From Saccharomycopsis fibuligera x Saccharomycopsis cf. fibuligera (taxonomy: Eukaryota; Ascomycota; Saccharomycetes; Ascoideales; Saccharomycopsidaceae): a DNA stretch of 64,000 nucleotides. Location of the stretch: the NCBI GenBank assembly GCA_001936135.1, contig CP012810.1:3348001-3412000 (forward strand), read 5' to 3'. Below, piece after piece: positions 31,041 through 41,856 of the stretch. A program made the position numbers and the translations under genes. Each line of letters begins with the position of its first letter. Position 1 is the stretch's first letter. The notes under the pieces were generated by a model that did no database searches, had not been told where the DNA came from, and saw nothing but the letters and a program-made list of their open reading frames with translations.

Positions 31041-32089
31041 ATGAAATGATTGTGTGCTGGCGACTGTCGTTTCAGCAAATGCCAACTTGACATCCATGAT
31101 TAAGCGCCAATATAATTGTCAAACAACAACTTATTCATGGCATGCAAAGATGTTTGAAAGATTACCCCTGATTGCTACCCGTGCGCACGTTTGTTTTATC
31201 CCTTTCAAGGATTCGCCATCAGTGGCATTGTCAGTCAAATCTTCTGCCCAAAGAGCCTTTTAACTAGCGTCCACCAAGTTAGCCCCGTCAAGTGTTTCAA
31301 CGAGGTATAAAAAACAAAAGAGGAAAAAAAATAAAAAAATAAAAAAAATTAGGGCGAAAAACAATAGCGGGCGGCAGCGGCGGCGGCGGCAGCAGCAGCA
31401 GCAGCAGATCTTGCAGCACAATTAGATGATCTCTAGCTGGCGGTTACGAAAAATGCTCCCCCACCCCTTTCCACCGCGAGTGCTTTTGAGTATTCATATA
31501 CACTCACACAGGCAAAATTATATACCATATACTGCCCAAATTATTAGCAGCAATAGCAGCAGCTGCGGGCGGCTGTGTTTCACGTTTATAGACTTTTTTT
31601 TTTTTTTTTTATTTTATTTTATTTTGTTTTGTTTTGTTTTGGTTTTCTGTTTTCTGTTCCATGTTTAATAAAAATATAAATAATTGTTATCAAAAATCTG
31701 TTTGTCTTCTACGCTGGCGGTTGTAGACTACTACACCTTGCAGTGTGTATACAACAGCGGAGGGCACACTATAGGCAGCTGGATGCGCTTTTTTTTTTTT
31801 TTTTTTATTTTTCAGCGGCAGATCACTCGCCCCCTCCAGAGTGATCGATTGATCTAGAGCACCATGAACTAAAAAAAATATGCAAACTGAGCAAAAGAAA
31901 GAAAGAAAGAAAGAAACAATGAATGAATGATCGTCGCTCGTCGCTCGTCGCTTGTTTTCTGGAGCTATCCAACTATAAAACACCATCTGCTGCTTCGGTG
32001 AGTGTTCTTTTGTTGTTTCATTTCATTCACAACTTCTGTCAAACTATTTATTAAATATAGCAAACTTTCATTTACTTAGTCCGCCAAGC
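31041..32089. other. Intergenic, 1.0 kb, rich in simple repeats
   Basis: Contains CGG/CAG triplets (about 31374-31406), an 18-T tract followed by TTTTA and TTTTG units (about 31590-31640), GAAA units (about 31897-31917) and GTCGCTC units (about 31931-31952). TATAAAA at 31974-31980 is the likely TATA box of the downstream isomerase gene. No ORF was supported. Confidence 0.6.
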
Positions 32090-32941
32090 ATGCCACTCGA
32101 CGTCAAACTCTTGAGCAAGTACGATCAATTCCAAGTCACCGAGGTCGACTCTGGTATTGTCCACGTTGCCATCAACAGACCTCACTTGGGAAACTCATGG
32201 GACCCAACTGCCTGGCATCAACTTCGTGACTTGTTGCACAGCTTGGACTCATTAAAGGACGACAACTCTCCAGTCAAAGTCATTATTCTAACGGGCAACG
32301 GCAAGCATTTCAGCACCGGGCTAAACATTGAATATTTGCAACAGCAAAGCGCACACTTGTACCGTACGGGCGATCCAGTGCAGCGCAAAACCGAAACTTA
32401 CAATTTCATAAGAGACTTCCAGGACTCTGTGGGCGCTCCTGCACAAATCAACGTTCCTATCATTGCTGTATCTCAAGGGATAAATTTTGGGCTTGCGTTG
32501 GATTTGCTTAGTGGGACCTCGATCAGATTAGCTACCAAGAATGCCGTGTTTGCCTTACCGGAGGTTAAACTCGGCTTCGCTGCTGATGTTGGATCATTGC
32601 AGCGGCTAAGCAAACTCGTGAATAATCAATCAGTTTACAATGAGCTTATTTATACCGGTAGACTGATAAATGCTGATCAAGCTAAACACTTGGGGTTGGT
32701 CTCTGAGGTGTTTGCAAATAAAGAAGAAGCCTTTGGCAGAGCAGTGGAGATTGCTAAGGAGATTGCTCAATGGTCGAAAGCAGCAATTGCTGGCACAAAG
32801 GACTCAGCTACGTTTATTTACGAAGGTGGTAGTGTAAGAGATGGTTTGGACAGGATCGCTAGATATAATGCGGAATTTTTGCCTCCGGCAAATGCTGCTC
32901 TTGTTCAAAGAATAAAGAAGAGTAACAGAGCCAAGTTATGA
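32090..32941 (+). CDS. Peroxisomal delta3,5-delta2,4-dienoyl-CoA isomerase (ECH1/DCI-like)
   Basis: The protein has 283 residues in the crotonase fold. It shifts double bonds of 3,5-dienoyl-CoA during beta-oxidation of odd-position unsaturated fatty acids. All three catalytic acids known from rat ECH1 align with exact spacing: Asp138 (LALDLL), Glu158 (PEVKLG) and Asp166 (FAADVG). The block GFAADVGSLQRLSK is very close to the mammalian GLAADVGTLQRLPK, and VNNQSVYNELIYTGR matches as well. Oxyanion-hole segments are KHFSTGL and VSQGINFG. The C-terminus is NRAKL, with AKL as a type-1 peroxisomal targeting signal. It is the only fatty-acid oxidation gene in the window; a TATA box lies 110 bp upstream. 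Confidence 0.94.
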   Translation: MPLDVKLLSKYDQFQVTEVDSGIVHVAINRPHLGNSWDPTAWHQLRDLLHSLDSLKDDNSPVKVIILTGNGKHFSTGLNIEYLQQQSAHLYRTGDPVQRKTETYNFIRDFQDSVGAPAQINVPIIAVSQGINFGLALDLLSGTSIRLATKNAVFALPEVKLGFAADVGSLQRLSKLVNNQSVYNELIYTGRLINADQAKHLGLVSEVFANKEEAFGRAVEIAKEIAQWSKAAIAGTKDSATFIYEGGSVRDGLDRIARYNAEFLPPANAALVQRIKKSNRAKL

Positions 32942-32976
32942 AAAAGACTAGCCAGGAGGTCTATTATTACTTTTAT

Positions 32977-33015
<39 letters not shown>

Positions 33016-33853
33016 AAAAAAAGCTAAGAAAAAGCGATATTGCTTATGGGGTTGTCGGTTTCCATAATTCGCTCTTTGATATCACAAATTAATGGGAGTT
33101 CTACTCTCAAACTCGGGCAAAAGTATCATGTGGTTGAACAGATAATACGAACCTTTGCTGAGCTTGCTGAGCTTGCGCTCATTCATTAAGAATCAACAAT
33201 CTTTACGAAAATAGCTCAATTGCCACTTCCAAACGTCTCAAAAGTTTCTAGTCCGGTTCTTTTTTTATTTTTTATTTTTTATTTTTTTATCTTTTCTCGT
33301 CTTTTGTGTTTACGTTTATTTGTATAGCTACGATTTGTAATATCTCCGTATGTATGGTTCAGTGATAATGCTTCTATGTGTCTAAAACAAAACCCCCCGA
33401 TTTTGGAAAACCAAAGTGTTGATTCGATGAGTTGGTGTTGACTGTATTAAAACTTAGAGTCATCCATGGCTTCCAGAGATACAGATACGTGGCAGACTTT
33501 CTGTCTATTGTTGTGAGACCCTGCTGGGAATAAATTCGAGTCCAGATAAAAACAACTGTATAGGTAGATTATAACTTAATGTATATTGATGAATGTATGG
33601 CTTTATAGATTTTGTGTTGCTTTGTGAGAGCTATTGTATCAAACATCGGAAGAAGAAAACGGTTGGAACTAAACGGACTAAAACAGTTGAACAAGCTATC
33701 AAACGAGAAAGAATAAAAAACAAATAAGATAAAAATATATTAATGTCATAGTAGGGTAAAAAACGACAAAATCAACAACGACAAGAAAGATAAAAAAAAA
33801 AAAAAAAAGCAAACAACAAACAAATGACGACAACATTTCAGCAATTAATCAGC
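32942..33853. other. Convergent 3' region with a 32-nt T tract
   Basis: Space between the convergent isomerase and ERG9 genes. An uninterrupted run of 32 T lies at 32979-33010, followed by TATAAAAAAAAA. Further T and A tracts occur near 33260-33285 and 33792-33808. No gene was found. Confidence 0.7.
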
Positions 33854-35260
33854 CTACAATTCAATATGACGGCCAAGTGGGAAACTGAAAGGTAAAGCGA
33901 CCGGTAACGCACCAATATATGCAGAATATGCCAAGTACCCAATCAAGGCAAAAGCCACACCCAATCCTACTAAAGTAGCGGTAGTTTTCTCCTGTTCCAC
34001 CTGAATGGCCTTCTTCATCACAATGTCCACATTGTTTCTTTGTAACACTTGTTGGAAGATTTCTGATTGTGGAGGATTGGTAATTTCAGCTGGCAAGTGT
34101 TTCAATGGGTACATGCTCTCAATAAACTGTTCAATTTGTCCACAAAGAATACCAATTTTCAAGTAGTTTTTGTTAGATGGGTGAGACTTGTGATTGATCT
34201 TACGCACGTACTCTCTAAAGATTTCAGCAGCGCCTTCCAAGGTTCTTGATTGCAAAATGAGTTTCAATGTGGTACCTTTTCTAATCTTTACATTGGTTTC
34301 GAAAACTTTTGGGTTTTGATAAACGAGTTCCAAAGTGGCGATGGCCATCACTTGTGGAATAGCACAAAAATTGTAAGATGACTGGTCTTTGACTAATGAC
34401 AAGTATCTCAAGACATCAGTAACATGCTCGAGAGCGTTATGCACCAAGTCTCCAATACAATCTAATCCGGCTTCCAAGTTTTCTGGTTTGGTGAAATCAA
34501 CCAATTCATTAGCATATTTGCCCCAGATTTCTTTTGGCCAAAATGATCTTTTGTCATCCAAATCTTCTTTGTAATCTCTGATAATGTTGGTTTTTTGCAA
34601 AAATAAACCCATCAGATTAGCCAATTCCATTTGGTTGTTCAATGCAGGATTGGAAAATTCAGCCAACACAATCAAATTGGTGAGACCCTCACCAACCAAT
34701 CCAGCAACATAATGGCAATACAAATTATAATCTTTGACGGTTTCAACACCATTCAAATTAAAGTTCTCATCAAGAATGTAATCAGCCATACCATTACCCA
34801 TCTTATGGGTAATGTCCTTGATCACTGCCTGGTATTCTTTTTTCAACTTATGGTACTCTTGCAAAATCACATCAAATTGTACCAAGACAATACGATCTTT
34901 TTCATTTGGCCCATTACCATTAAACGTCCAGTCTTCCAATTCCAATTTTTCGTCAAAGTGTCTTAATAATGGAATCTTGATCTTGGGATCAATGGTCATA
35001 TCATCCTCAACCGTATCCAAGGCTCTGAGAATCAAATAAAACAACATCACCGCATCTCTAAGTTCAGGGTGCAATTCAATAATAACTGCAGCAAAAGAAC
35101 GAGAGGTCTTCTTCAATAATTTGTAACATTGTTTCAACGTTTGTGGTTCATAGGTTGGGTCTCTTGGGTGTAGCGTTTGCTTGTACAAGAAAAATTGCAC
35201 AGCAGCTCTAAATTCAGTTGGATGAAGCACCAATTCAAGAAGTTTGCCTAATTTGCCCAT
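33854..35260 (-). CDS. ERG9: Squalene synthase
   Basis: The ATG at 35260 gives 468 residues (MGKLGKLLELVLHPTEFRAA); a longer frame to 35620 is a 5'-UTR extension with no family similarity. The enzyme joins two farnesyl diphosphates into squalene at the ER, the first committed sterol step. The first Asp-rich motif DTVED is at 82-86 and the second is DYKED in NIIRDYKEDLDD. YCHYVAGLVGEGL is the conserved central block. A C-terminal membrane anchor (TLVGLGVAFALIGYLAYSA) fits tail anchoring in the ER. S. cerevisiae Erg9 has 444 residues, so the extra residues are mostly at the C-terminus. No CTG codon was found. A sterol-response element lies upstream. Confidence 0.98.
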   Translation of the reverse strand: MGKLGKLLELVLHPTEFRAAVQFFLYKQTLHPRDPTYEPQTLKQCYKLLKKTSRSFAAVIIELHPELRDAVMLFYLILRALDTVEDDMTIDPKIKIPLLRHFDEKLELEDWTFNGNGPNEKDRIVLVQFDVILQEYHKLKKEYQAVIKDITHKMGNGMADYILDENFNLNGVETVKDYNLYCHYVAGLVGEGLTNLIVLAEFSNPALNNQMELANLMGLFLQKTNIIRDYKEDLDDKRSFWPKEIWGKYANELVDFTKPENLEAGLDCIGDLVHNALEHVTDVLRYLSLVKDQSSYNFCAIPQVMAIATLELVYQNPKVFETNVKIRKGTTLKLILQSRTLEGAAEIFREYVRKINHKSHPSNKNYLKIGILCGQIEQFIESMYPLKHLPAEITNPPQSEIFQQVLQRNNVDIVMKKAIQVEQEKTTATLVGLGVAFALIGYLAYSAYIGALPVALPFSFPLGRHIEL

Positions 35261-35982
35261 TGTAGCGGTGATATTGGTTTGTTGGAAATGATGTCTGTCC
35301 TCGATAATATAATCTAAAAAGATGCGAACGGAATTTGTATTACTCTCTTTTAACGAATGTTGATGCCAAAAAGTGAGACAGTTGGTATCTTTGTATGAAG
35401 TGAGATTTGCTGAATTGTAATTCACCGTTCTTTTTGACCAATTGTCAATATTGCAAACATCAGCTTTATCAAACTCTACTAGCTTTTTTTTTTTTTTTTT
35501 TTTTTTGTTGTTGTTTTCTCCTTCTCTCTTTCGTGCGTTTTTTTCGTCCCTCGTTTTGCAGCGATTTTGTTTTTTTATACGAGCGCGCCACGTCGCTACC
35601 TGACAGTAGGGTAGCTTCATATTGCAATGTGCGTATTACATGGCAGTATAGTGCATACATGAAGCCTCGCAGTCATCAACTCTATTATATGCAGGTTCAT
35701 GTGTGTCAAGCAAATCAATATAGAATTTGAAGTACGTTGCAAATGACTTCTTCATGAATATAATATGTTTTACTGGATGACTTCAAGAGAAGCAAAGTGT
35801 AGAAAATCAAGAGAAAACCCAATCTACAGGCAAGATAAGAGTAATAAACCATGCTGTGTATAAAATTCCAGTAAAAAAAAAAAAAAAAAAAATTAAAAAT
35901 AAAAGACCAAACTTAGAAAAAAAAAAGTAGAAAACCAAATGTAGAAGTCATATATCATGCTAAAATATCAACCTTAACATAG
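35261..35982. other. ERG9 promoter and TOP2 3' region
   Basis: The left part carries ERG9 control sequences, including a T tract at about 35485-35506 and the sterol-type element; the right part holds A tracts 3' of TOP2. An in-frame extension of ERG9 covers 35261-35620 but encodes only low-complexity Lys-rich sequence. Confidence 0.55.
35576..35582 (-). promoter_or_regulatory. Sterol response element (TCGTATA) of ERG9
   Basis: TCGTATA reads toward ERG9, about 316 bp before its ATG. This is the core bound by the zinc-cluster factor Upc2/Ecm22 in yeasts. ERG9 is a known sterol-regulated gene, so the match is plausible although a 7-mer alone is weak. Confidence 0.55.
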
Positions 35983-38900
35983 CTAGAAGTCGGAGTCGTC
36001 TTCCCCATTGTATTCATCATCTTCCTCTTCCTCCTCCTCTTCCTCATCCTCATCTCCAAGATCCTCTCCATCTTCACTTTCTTCATAATCAGCATAAGTT
36101 ACTTTCTTCCGCGTTGCTGCGCTTCGTACTGGTTTGCGCTTCACAATAGGCAGCTCAGATTTAGCCTCATTGCCATTATCATCAATCATTTCAATATCAT
36201 CATCGTTGTCGCTATCACTGATCACTGCTTTGCTCTTCTTTGAAGCTGCTTTTTTCGCTGGAGCTACTTTCTTGGCTAGTCCTGGTGATACTTTCTTAGC
36301 TCTAGAGTAAGTTTTTTTCCCTTTCGGTACCTCTTCCCCTGATATTGACTCTGGTGGCTCACTTGATTTGCCTTTAATTTCATCAAAGCTGAAACTAGAT
36401 TCAAACTTGCTAGCTGCGCTATTAAACTTGGAAAAAATGTCATCGTCTTCATCTTCATCAGCATCTATCTCAAACGCATTGCTCTCATTTTCTCCTGAAA
36501 GACCTCCAAATATAGTTTTGGCGCGTCCCATAATTGAAGATAATCGATCTTTACTGTTCTCCTTGTTAGAATCACTATCACTGATATCTTTTGTTTCTGA
36601 TAATGGTGGTGTAGCAGAAGCTTCCTTTTTGACTTTCTCGTTAACCTTTGTAGCCTTAACTTGTGTTAGAATATCATTTTTACTACCAGGCTCAACAGAT
36701 TCTTCTTGTTTGACCCGCAGCTTTTTCGTTTTTGCCTCTTTGATCTCAGGCTCAATATATTCACCTTTAACCACAAGTTCAGCAGCGGCTTTGGCAGCTG
36801 CCTTACTCCCCTTCTTGGGTTTCTTTTTGGCGCCCGGCACAAATTCATCATCATCCTCAGTTTTAGTTTTTCTCGATCTCTTCTTTGGTTTTGGAACATC
36901 ATCATATTGAATTCTCTCCAAATCTTCTTTTAAGAATTTCTCATAAGCTTCGTCAAATTGATCCAAATCAATTATCCACAAATCTTTGGCACTTTTTGTC
37001 AACAAGTCATTCAATTCCTTTTCTCTATCATCCCTTTGTTGCAAAAGCTTTTCGTACTTTTCTTTAGTCAAAGACCAAAGTGCCATATTTAACAAGTAAT
37101 CATAGGAAGAGAAAATGGTGTCAGGAATATGAACTTGCTCCTCTTCTTCATTGGCAACTTCTTCTTCATCCTGCTCGTCAGCTTCACCTTCTTCCATAGT
37201 AATATCACTGGTGGCCACTTTCTCTTCAATAACCTTACCGTCCTTACCAAATCTTGGAAAGTTCAATTGTTGCAATTCTTCAATCAAAGCAACCCTTTTT
37301 CTGTTACTGATCTTTAATTTCTTGTCAATGATTAACTTGATGAATCTGGCCTTAGCACTCAAACGCACCAACTCATTCTTCATACTTGCAGCAAGATAAT
37401 CTTTTCTCTTTTGGTAATATTCTAGACGGACAAAGTAGAATGCTTTGATAATATCCTCTGGAGTATCGTATTTTTGTAGCTTTCCTCTGTCATTGAAGAG
37501 AATCATATTTGACAAACTAATATTCTGAATCAATTTGAATCTTTCATAATACCCAATTTTAGCAGTCTTTCTCATTTGCTCATCAGATAAGTTTATAATG
37601 AATTTATGACCTTCCAAGTCGTCCTGTTCTGTATAATTTTGAATGAACTTTTCGTAGTTTTTTTCAGTGTTAGTGTTCACCAAAGAGTTCTCAATAAACT
37701 CTTTGATCGTCAGAGTCCATGTCTTTGCTGGAATTTCAGTAATAACCAAAGTGTTAGCGTCTACTTTTTCAATTCTGCCAAACATCTTGAATCGGTCAGG
37801 ACCAGCAGGAAAAACAGTACCTTTCCAGTTTCTAAACCAAGGGATCATTGATTCCATCTCTTCACCATTAAGCAATCTCTTGATGTTTGCCACAATATCC
37901 TTAGGATTGAATTGTGGAACATTTGTAGACCAACCAGTACCAATACCTTCGGCACCATTAACAAGGACCATAGGAAGAATAGGTATATACCAGTACGGTT
38001 CAACCGTTTTGTCATCATCCTTGATGTAGTCCAATAAACGAGAGTCTTCGTCCCTAAAGATAAACTTAGTGACTTTACTCAATTCTGTGTAAATATATCT
38101 TGCAGCAGCACTATCTTTACCACCAGAATCTCTGGTACCAAATGCACCATTTGGCTGTAATAAGTAAATGTTGTTACTGCCAATAAAATCCTGGGCTAAA
38201 CCAACAATAGTTTGAATCAATGATTGATCACCGTGGTGATAGTTAGTTTCACTAGAAATGTAACCCTGTAAATCACTAACCTTTTTCTCTTTAGTAATGT
38301 TTTTCTTGAAGAAGGTAAATAACACTTTTCTTTGGGATGGTTTGAAGCCATCTAAAAGACTAGGGATAGATCTGATATTATCAGCCATAGAAAACAAGAT
38401 CAATTCCTTATTGATAAAGTCATCGTATGGGATGGTCTTTATTTCAGGATCAAGATGGGTACCCAATTCAAAACCAGCCAACCAATTTTTTCTCTCATCC
38501 GCCTTCTTTTTGGCAAAAGCTAACTCTATCAAATCAACGTCTTGATTTCTAAGAGTATCAAAGTATTTAATGTGATGATCTAGGTCACTAAAGTATTTCA
38601 TCATATCTCTCGAATCAGAGGTACCTAAACCCTTGTAGTACTTGTAAGAAAATCTAAGCCCCCGACCCTCGTTTTCCAACCAACTTTCATATTCTGGCAT
38701 GGTGTAAAATAATTTTTGCTGTTTGTTTTTGAAAGTGACCTTAACAATAGGGGTAATAAATTCAATTAAAAACCCCGGTATATCTAATAATCCGGGAAAA
38801 CTGGACTCAATAAAGTTAATAATTAGACCTTTGATATGACTTCCATCATAATCTTGATCTGTCATCATCATGATATGTCCGTATCTCAACCCTTTAACAC

Positions 38901-40520
38901 TATCATATTTTTTTTTATGTTGTAAACCGATGATTTGCTTCAAATCTTTAATTTCTTTGTTTTTCATAATTTGATCAGTAGTAGCATCTCTAACGTTAAG
39001 TAGCTTACCTCTCAACGGGAAAACACCATAGTAATCTCTACCAACAATTTTTAGACCAGCAACAGCTAAAGACTTAGCGGAGTCACCTTCTGTCAAAATA
39101 AGAGTACACTTTTCGCTTTCTCTGGTTCCTGCTTTGTTCGCATCCACCAACTTTGGGTGTACCACACGGTTCTTTCTGCCACCACCATCAGTCTTTTTCA
39201 ATTGCTTGTCGGCGTTGGCTTGAGCAATATCCAAAATTTGCTGAATGAAATCGGTTTTAATTACTTTTTTGATAAATTCTTCTGACACTGTAAACTTGGA
39301 TCCAAAGGACGACACTTTGGTGATCATTTGTTCCTTTGTTTGAGAAGTGAAAGCAGGATTTTCAATCAAACAATTTACAAACAAAAACATATTATTTCTA
39401 ATTTGGAAAGGCTTGACGTGCGCGTTCTTGTGCCTCTTCTTCAAATAGTCTAAAGTTTTATTAACAATTTGATCGGCAATAAAGTTGACATGGGTACCGC
39501 CAGATGTTGTAGCAATAGAATTGACAAAAGACACTTGATTAAATGATGTTTCAGACAAAGCAAATGCAACTTCCCATCTTTCAGACTTGTCATACACTAT
39601 AGCTGGAGCTGCATCAGCAGTAGATCCTTCTTCGTCTGATTTATTATTAGATTTAGCCGACTCCAAATACAATTGAATGTATGACTTGAAATCTCTAATT
39701 GGAACCTTGTCACCATTAAGGAACACGTTGATCCCCTTGACACTACCAGCAATATCATAAACACGACGTTTTAATAAGCCTAAGGTGTCACTATCAAGCT
39801 TTTCCATTCCGAACTTTTCCAAGTCTGGACTAAATGCCAATCTGGTAAACTCTCCATTCTTTTTAGTAAATTTGTTGATTTTTGGTTTGTTACATTTACT
39901 CATGTTATTTTCCCAAACCTGCCTGTAAACTTTTTCGTTTGCCTTGTCGGCGGTTTCCAACTCAAATGTTTTCGAGAATATATTACACAACTTTGCACCG
40001 TAGCCATTTCTACCACCAACAACTTTCCTTTCGTTATCGTCATAGTTGGAAGACGTCAACAAGTGACCAAAAATTAACTCAGGCACGTATATTTGTTCTT
40101 TGTCATGAACCTCTACCGGTATACCTCTACCGTCATTCTTGACTTGGATCAAGTTATTCTCAGCATCAATAATCACTTCTATTTTCTTCATTGTTGGATC
40201 TCTAATTTTATTATCGGCGGCGTTAACCAATATTTCATCAAAAATTTTAAGCATAGCGGGAACAAAAGTGATACTTTTTTGAACAAGCTTGTTATCTTGG
40301 TCTATGACCCACATAACCTCAGTGGTAGGTTCTGTAGACCCAATATACTATATTTAATGTTAGTAGCTTACATTTATAAAAAGGTGCTAACATTCAAGCG
40401 CTGATCTAAGATTTCGAGCTCTGCTCGGAACGTAACGAATAAATAACATACAGTATCAGGTCTTTTCAAAATATGTTCCAACTGAGTGAGTTTGACATAT
40501 TTATCACTAGCCTTGCTCAT
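35983..40520 (-). CDS. TOP2: DNA topoisomerase II (spliced)
   Basis: Exons 40452-40520 (23 codons, MSKASDKYVKLTQLEHILKR) and 35983-40347 give 1477 residues. The enzyme passes one DNA duplex through another, needed for chromosome segregation. Marks in order: ATPase domain with ILVNAADNK and GRNGYGAKL; TOPRIM EGDSAKSLA and the DQDYDGSHIKG metal site; breakage domain with Tyr774 in ARYIYTEL (S. cerevisiae Tyr782). A long acidic and Lys-rich C-terminal tail ends in a Glu/Asp run. Exon 1 continues into YIGSTEPTTEVMW, so the gene is not truncated at its apparent internal start. A CTG at 37711-37713 sits in TWT-x-TIKE, where S. cerevisiae has Ser. Confidence 0.98.
40348..40451 (-). other. Spliceosomal intron of TOP2
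   Basis: The 104-nt intron reads GTATGT at its 5' end (40451), TACTAAC at 40365-40359, and TATAG at its 3' end. It separates KRPDT from YIGS, within the conserved RPDTYIG block. Confidence 0.95.
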
Positions 40521-40819
40521 TTTTGCAGCAGTGTTAGTAGTGCTTTTTGGTTATGGTGACGATGAGATCAAGGCAAGACAAGATGGAGAAATAGTGCAGT
40601 AATATAAAGAAAGATAAACAAGAAGAGAGAAAATAAAAATAGAAAAGCAAGAAATGTAAACAAACCGGGTCACTGCACGTGCGCGCCTAGATATCTTCAT
40701 GTTTATCGGTTATCAGAAACGAAGCATAGTGAACTTTACCAGCCATCATCTGTCATAAATCAACAGGTCCATCTGGCGAATACTTATCTTATATCAAAAA
40801 CAATTAACAGAAGCGCAAA
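40521..40819. promoter_or_regulatory. Divergent TOP2-GTR1 promoter with CACGTG box
   Basis: A compact 299-bp spacer. It contains GCACGTGC with the CACGTG E-box at 40676-40681, the core bound by Cbf1 or other bHLH factors. No consensus TATA was found near either start. Confidence 0.45.
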
Positions 40820-41791
40820 ATGAGTTATAAAAACATATTGTTAATGGGCAAGAGCGGCTCAGGAAAGTCGTCTATGAGAAACATGATCTTCTCTAACTAC
40901 TCAGCCATTGACACAAGAAGATTGGGTGCCACCATCGATGTAGAAAGAACTCAAATCAGATTATTGAATAACTTGAACTTGTCATTGATGGATTGCGGTG
41001 GTCAGGATACATTCATGCTCAACTATATAAAATCAGGAAAGACTAAGTTGAGTAATTCTGAACTTATGATTTATGTTTTTGATATAGAGGGAACAATGCC
41101 AAAAGACATAGATATATTCAACTTGATTTTGAACACTTTAAAGAATGTGAGTCCCAACTGCAAAGTTTTTATCCTTGTGCACAAAATGGACTTGGTGAGT
41201 GAGGACGAGAGAGGTAAGGTCATGGAAGATTTTACAACAAAGTTGCAAAAATCTGCTCCAAATTTGCAACATTTTAAATATAAAAGTTTCTTGGGAACGT
41301 CTATTTGGGACGAATCCTTATACAGAGCATGGTCAATGATTGTAGGATCTTTGATACCAGAAACTCAAACAATGCAAAAGCATTTGAAAAATCTTGCAAA
41401 TATCATAAATGCAGAAACTATAATGGTTTTTGAGACATCAACGTTTTTATCAATTGCAACTTATCCTACTCAGCTACCACAGATAGAATCCGACAATTTG
41501 AACTCCATCACTCAGAGAGTATCTGGAATTATTAAAAACTACAAGAAATCCGTGGAAAAAATATCAGCAAGATTTAGGTCATTGACTTTCTATGCTAACT
41601 CGAAAAATATATATCTTGACAATTTAACGGATAATATGGTTATAATGATTGTGATACCAGACAACCAAATTGAATCAGAAAGTGACAGTAATGTTGTATC
41701 TACTGTGAAAATCTCAGAAGAAAAATATGTTCAAGATGTGATAAAGAAGGCTAGAAGAACTTTTGAAAAGCTTGATTTCAGCGGAAAATAG
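40820..41791 (+). CDS. GTR1: Rag-family GTPase Gtr1
   Basis: The protein has 323 residues. Gtr1 pairs with Gtr2 on the vacuole to signal amino-acid sufficiency to TORC1. The P-loop GKSGSGKSS lies at 10-18; the switch II DCGGQD follows at about 57; HKMD is the guanine-specificity motif. The N-terminal MSYKNILLMG resembles other RagA/B proteins. The C-terminal ~130 residues form the roadblock-like dimerisation domain (ETIMVFETSTFLSIATY and the following strands). Length agrees with the yeast family (about 310). No missing motif was noticed. Its TORC1 role fits the permease content of the window only loosely. Confidence 0.97.
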   Translation: MSYKNILLMGKSGSGKSSMRNMIFSNYSAIDTRRLGATIDVERTQIRLLNNLNLSLMDCGGQDTFMLNYIKSGKTKLSNSELMIYVFDIEGTMPKDIDIFNLILNTLKNVSPNCKVFILVHKMDLVSEDERGKVMEDFTTKLQKSAPNLQHFKYKSFLGTSIWDESLYRAWSMIVGSLIPETQTMQKHLKNLANIINAETIMVFETSTFLSIATYPTQLPQIESDNLNSITQRVSGIIKNYKKSVEKISARFRSLTFYANSKNIYLDNLTDNMVIMIVIPDNQIESESDSNVVSTVKISEEKYVQDVIKKARRTFEKLDFSGK

Positions 41792-41856
41792 ATAAAAGAA
41801 TGATTACCTTGTATATTTTTGCAGCTTTTACTATATTTTGAACTTTACCTTTCGCG

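Noticed and set aside
35261-35620. 120-codon N-terminal extension of ERG9
   Set aside because: No family similarity, includes a poly-Lys run from a T tract, and overlaps the promoter with the sterol element.
36368-36910. 180-codon plus-strand frame antisense to the TOP2 tail
   Set aside because: Mirror of the acidic and Ser-rich TOP2 C-terminus; a typical shadow frame.
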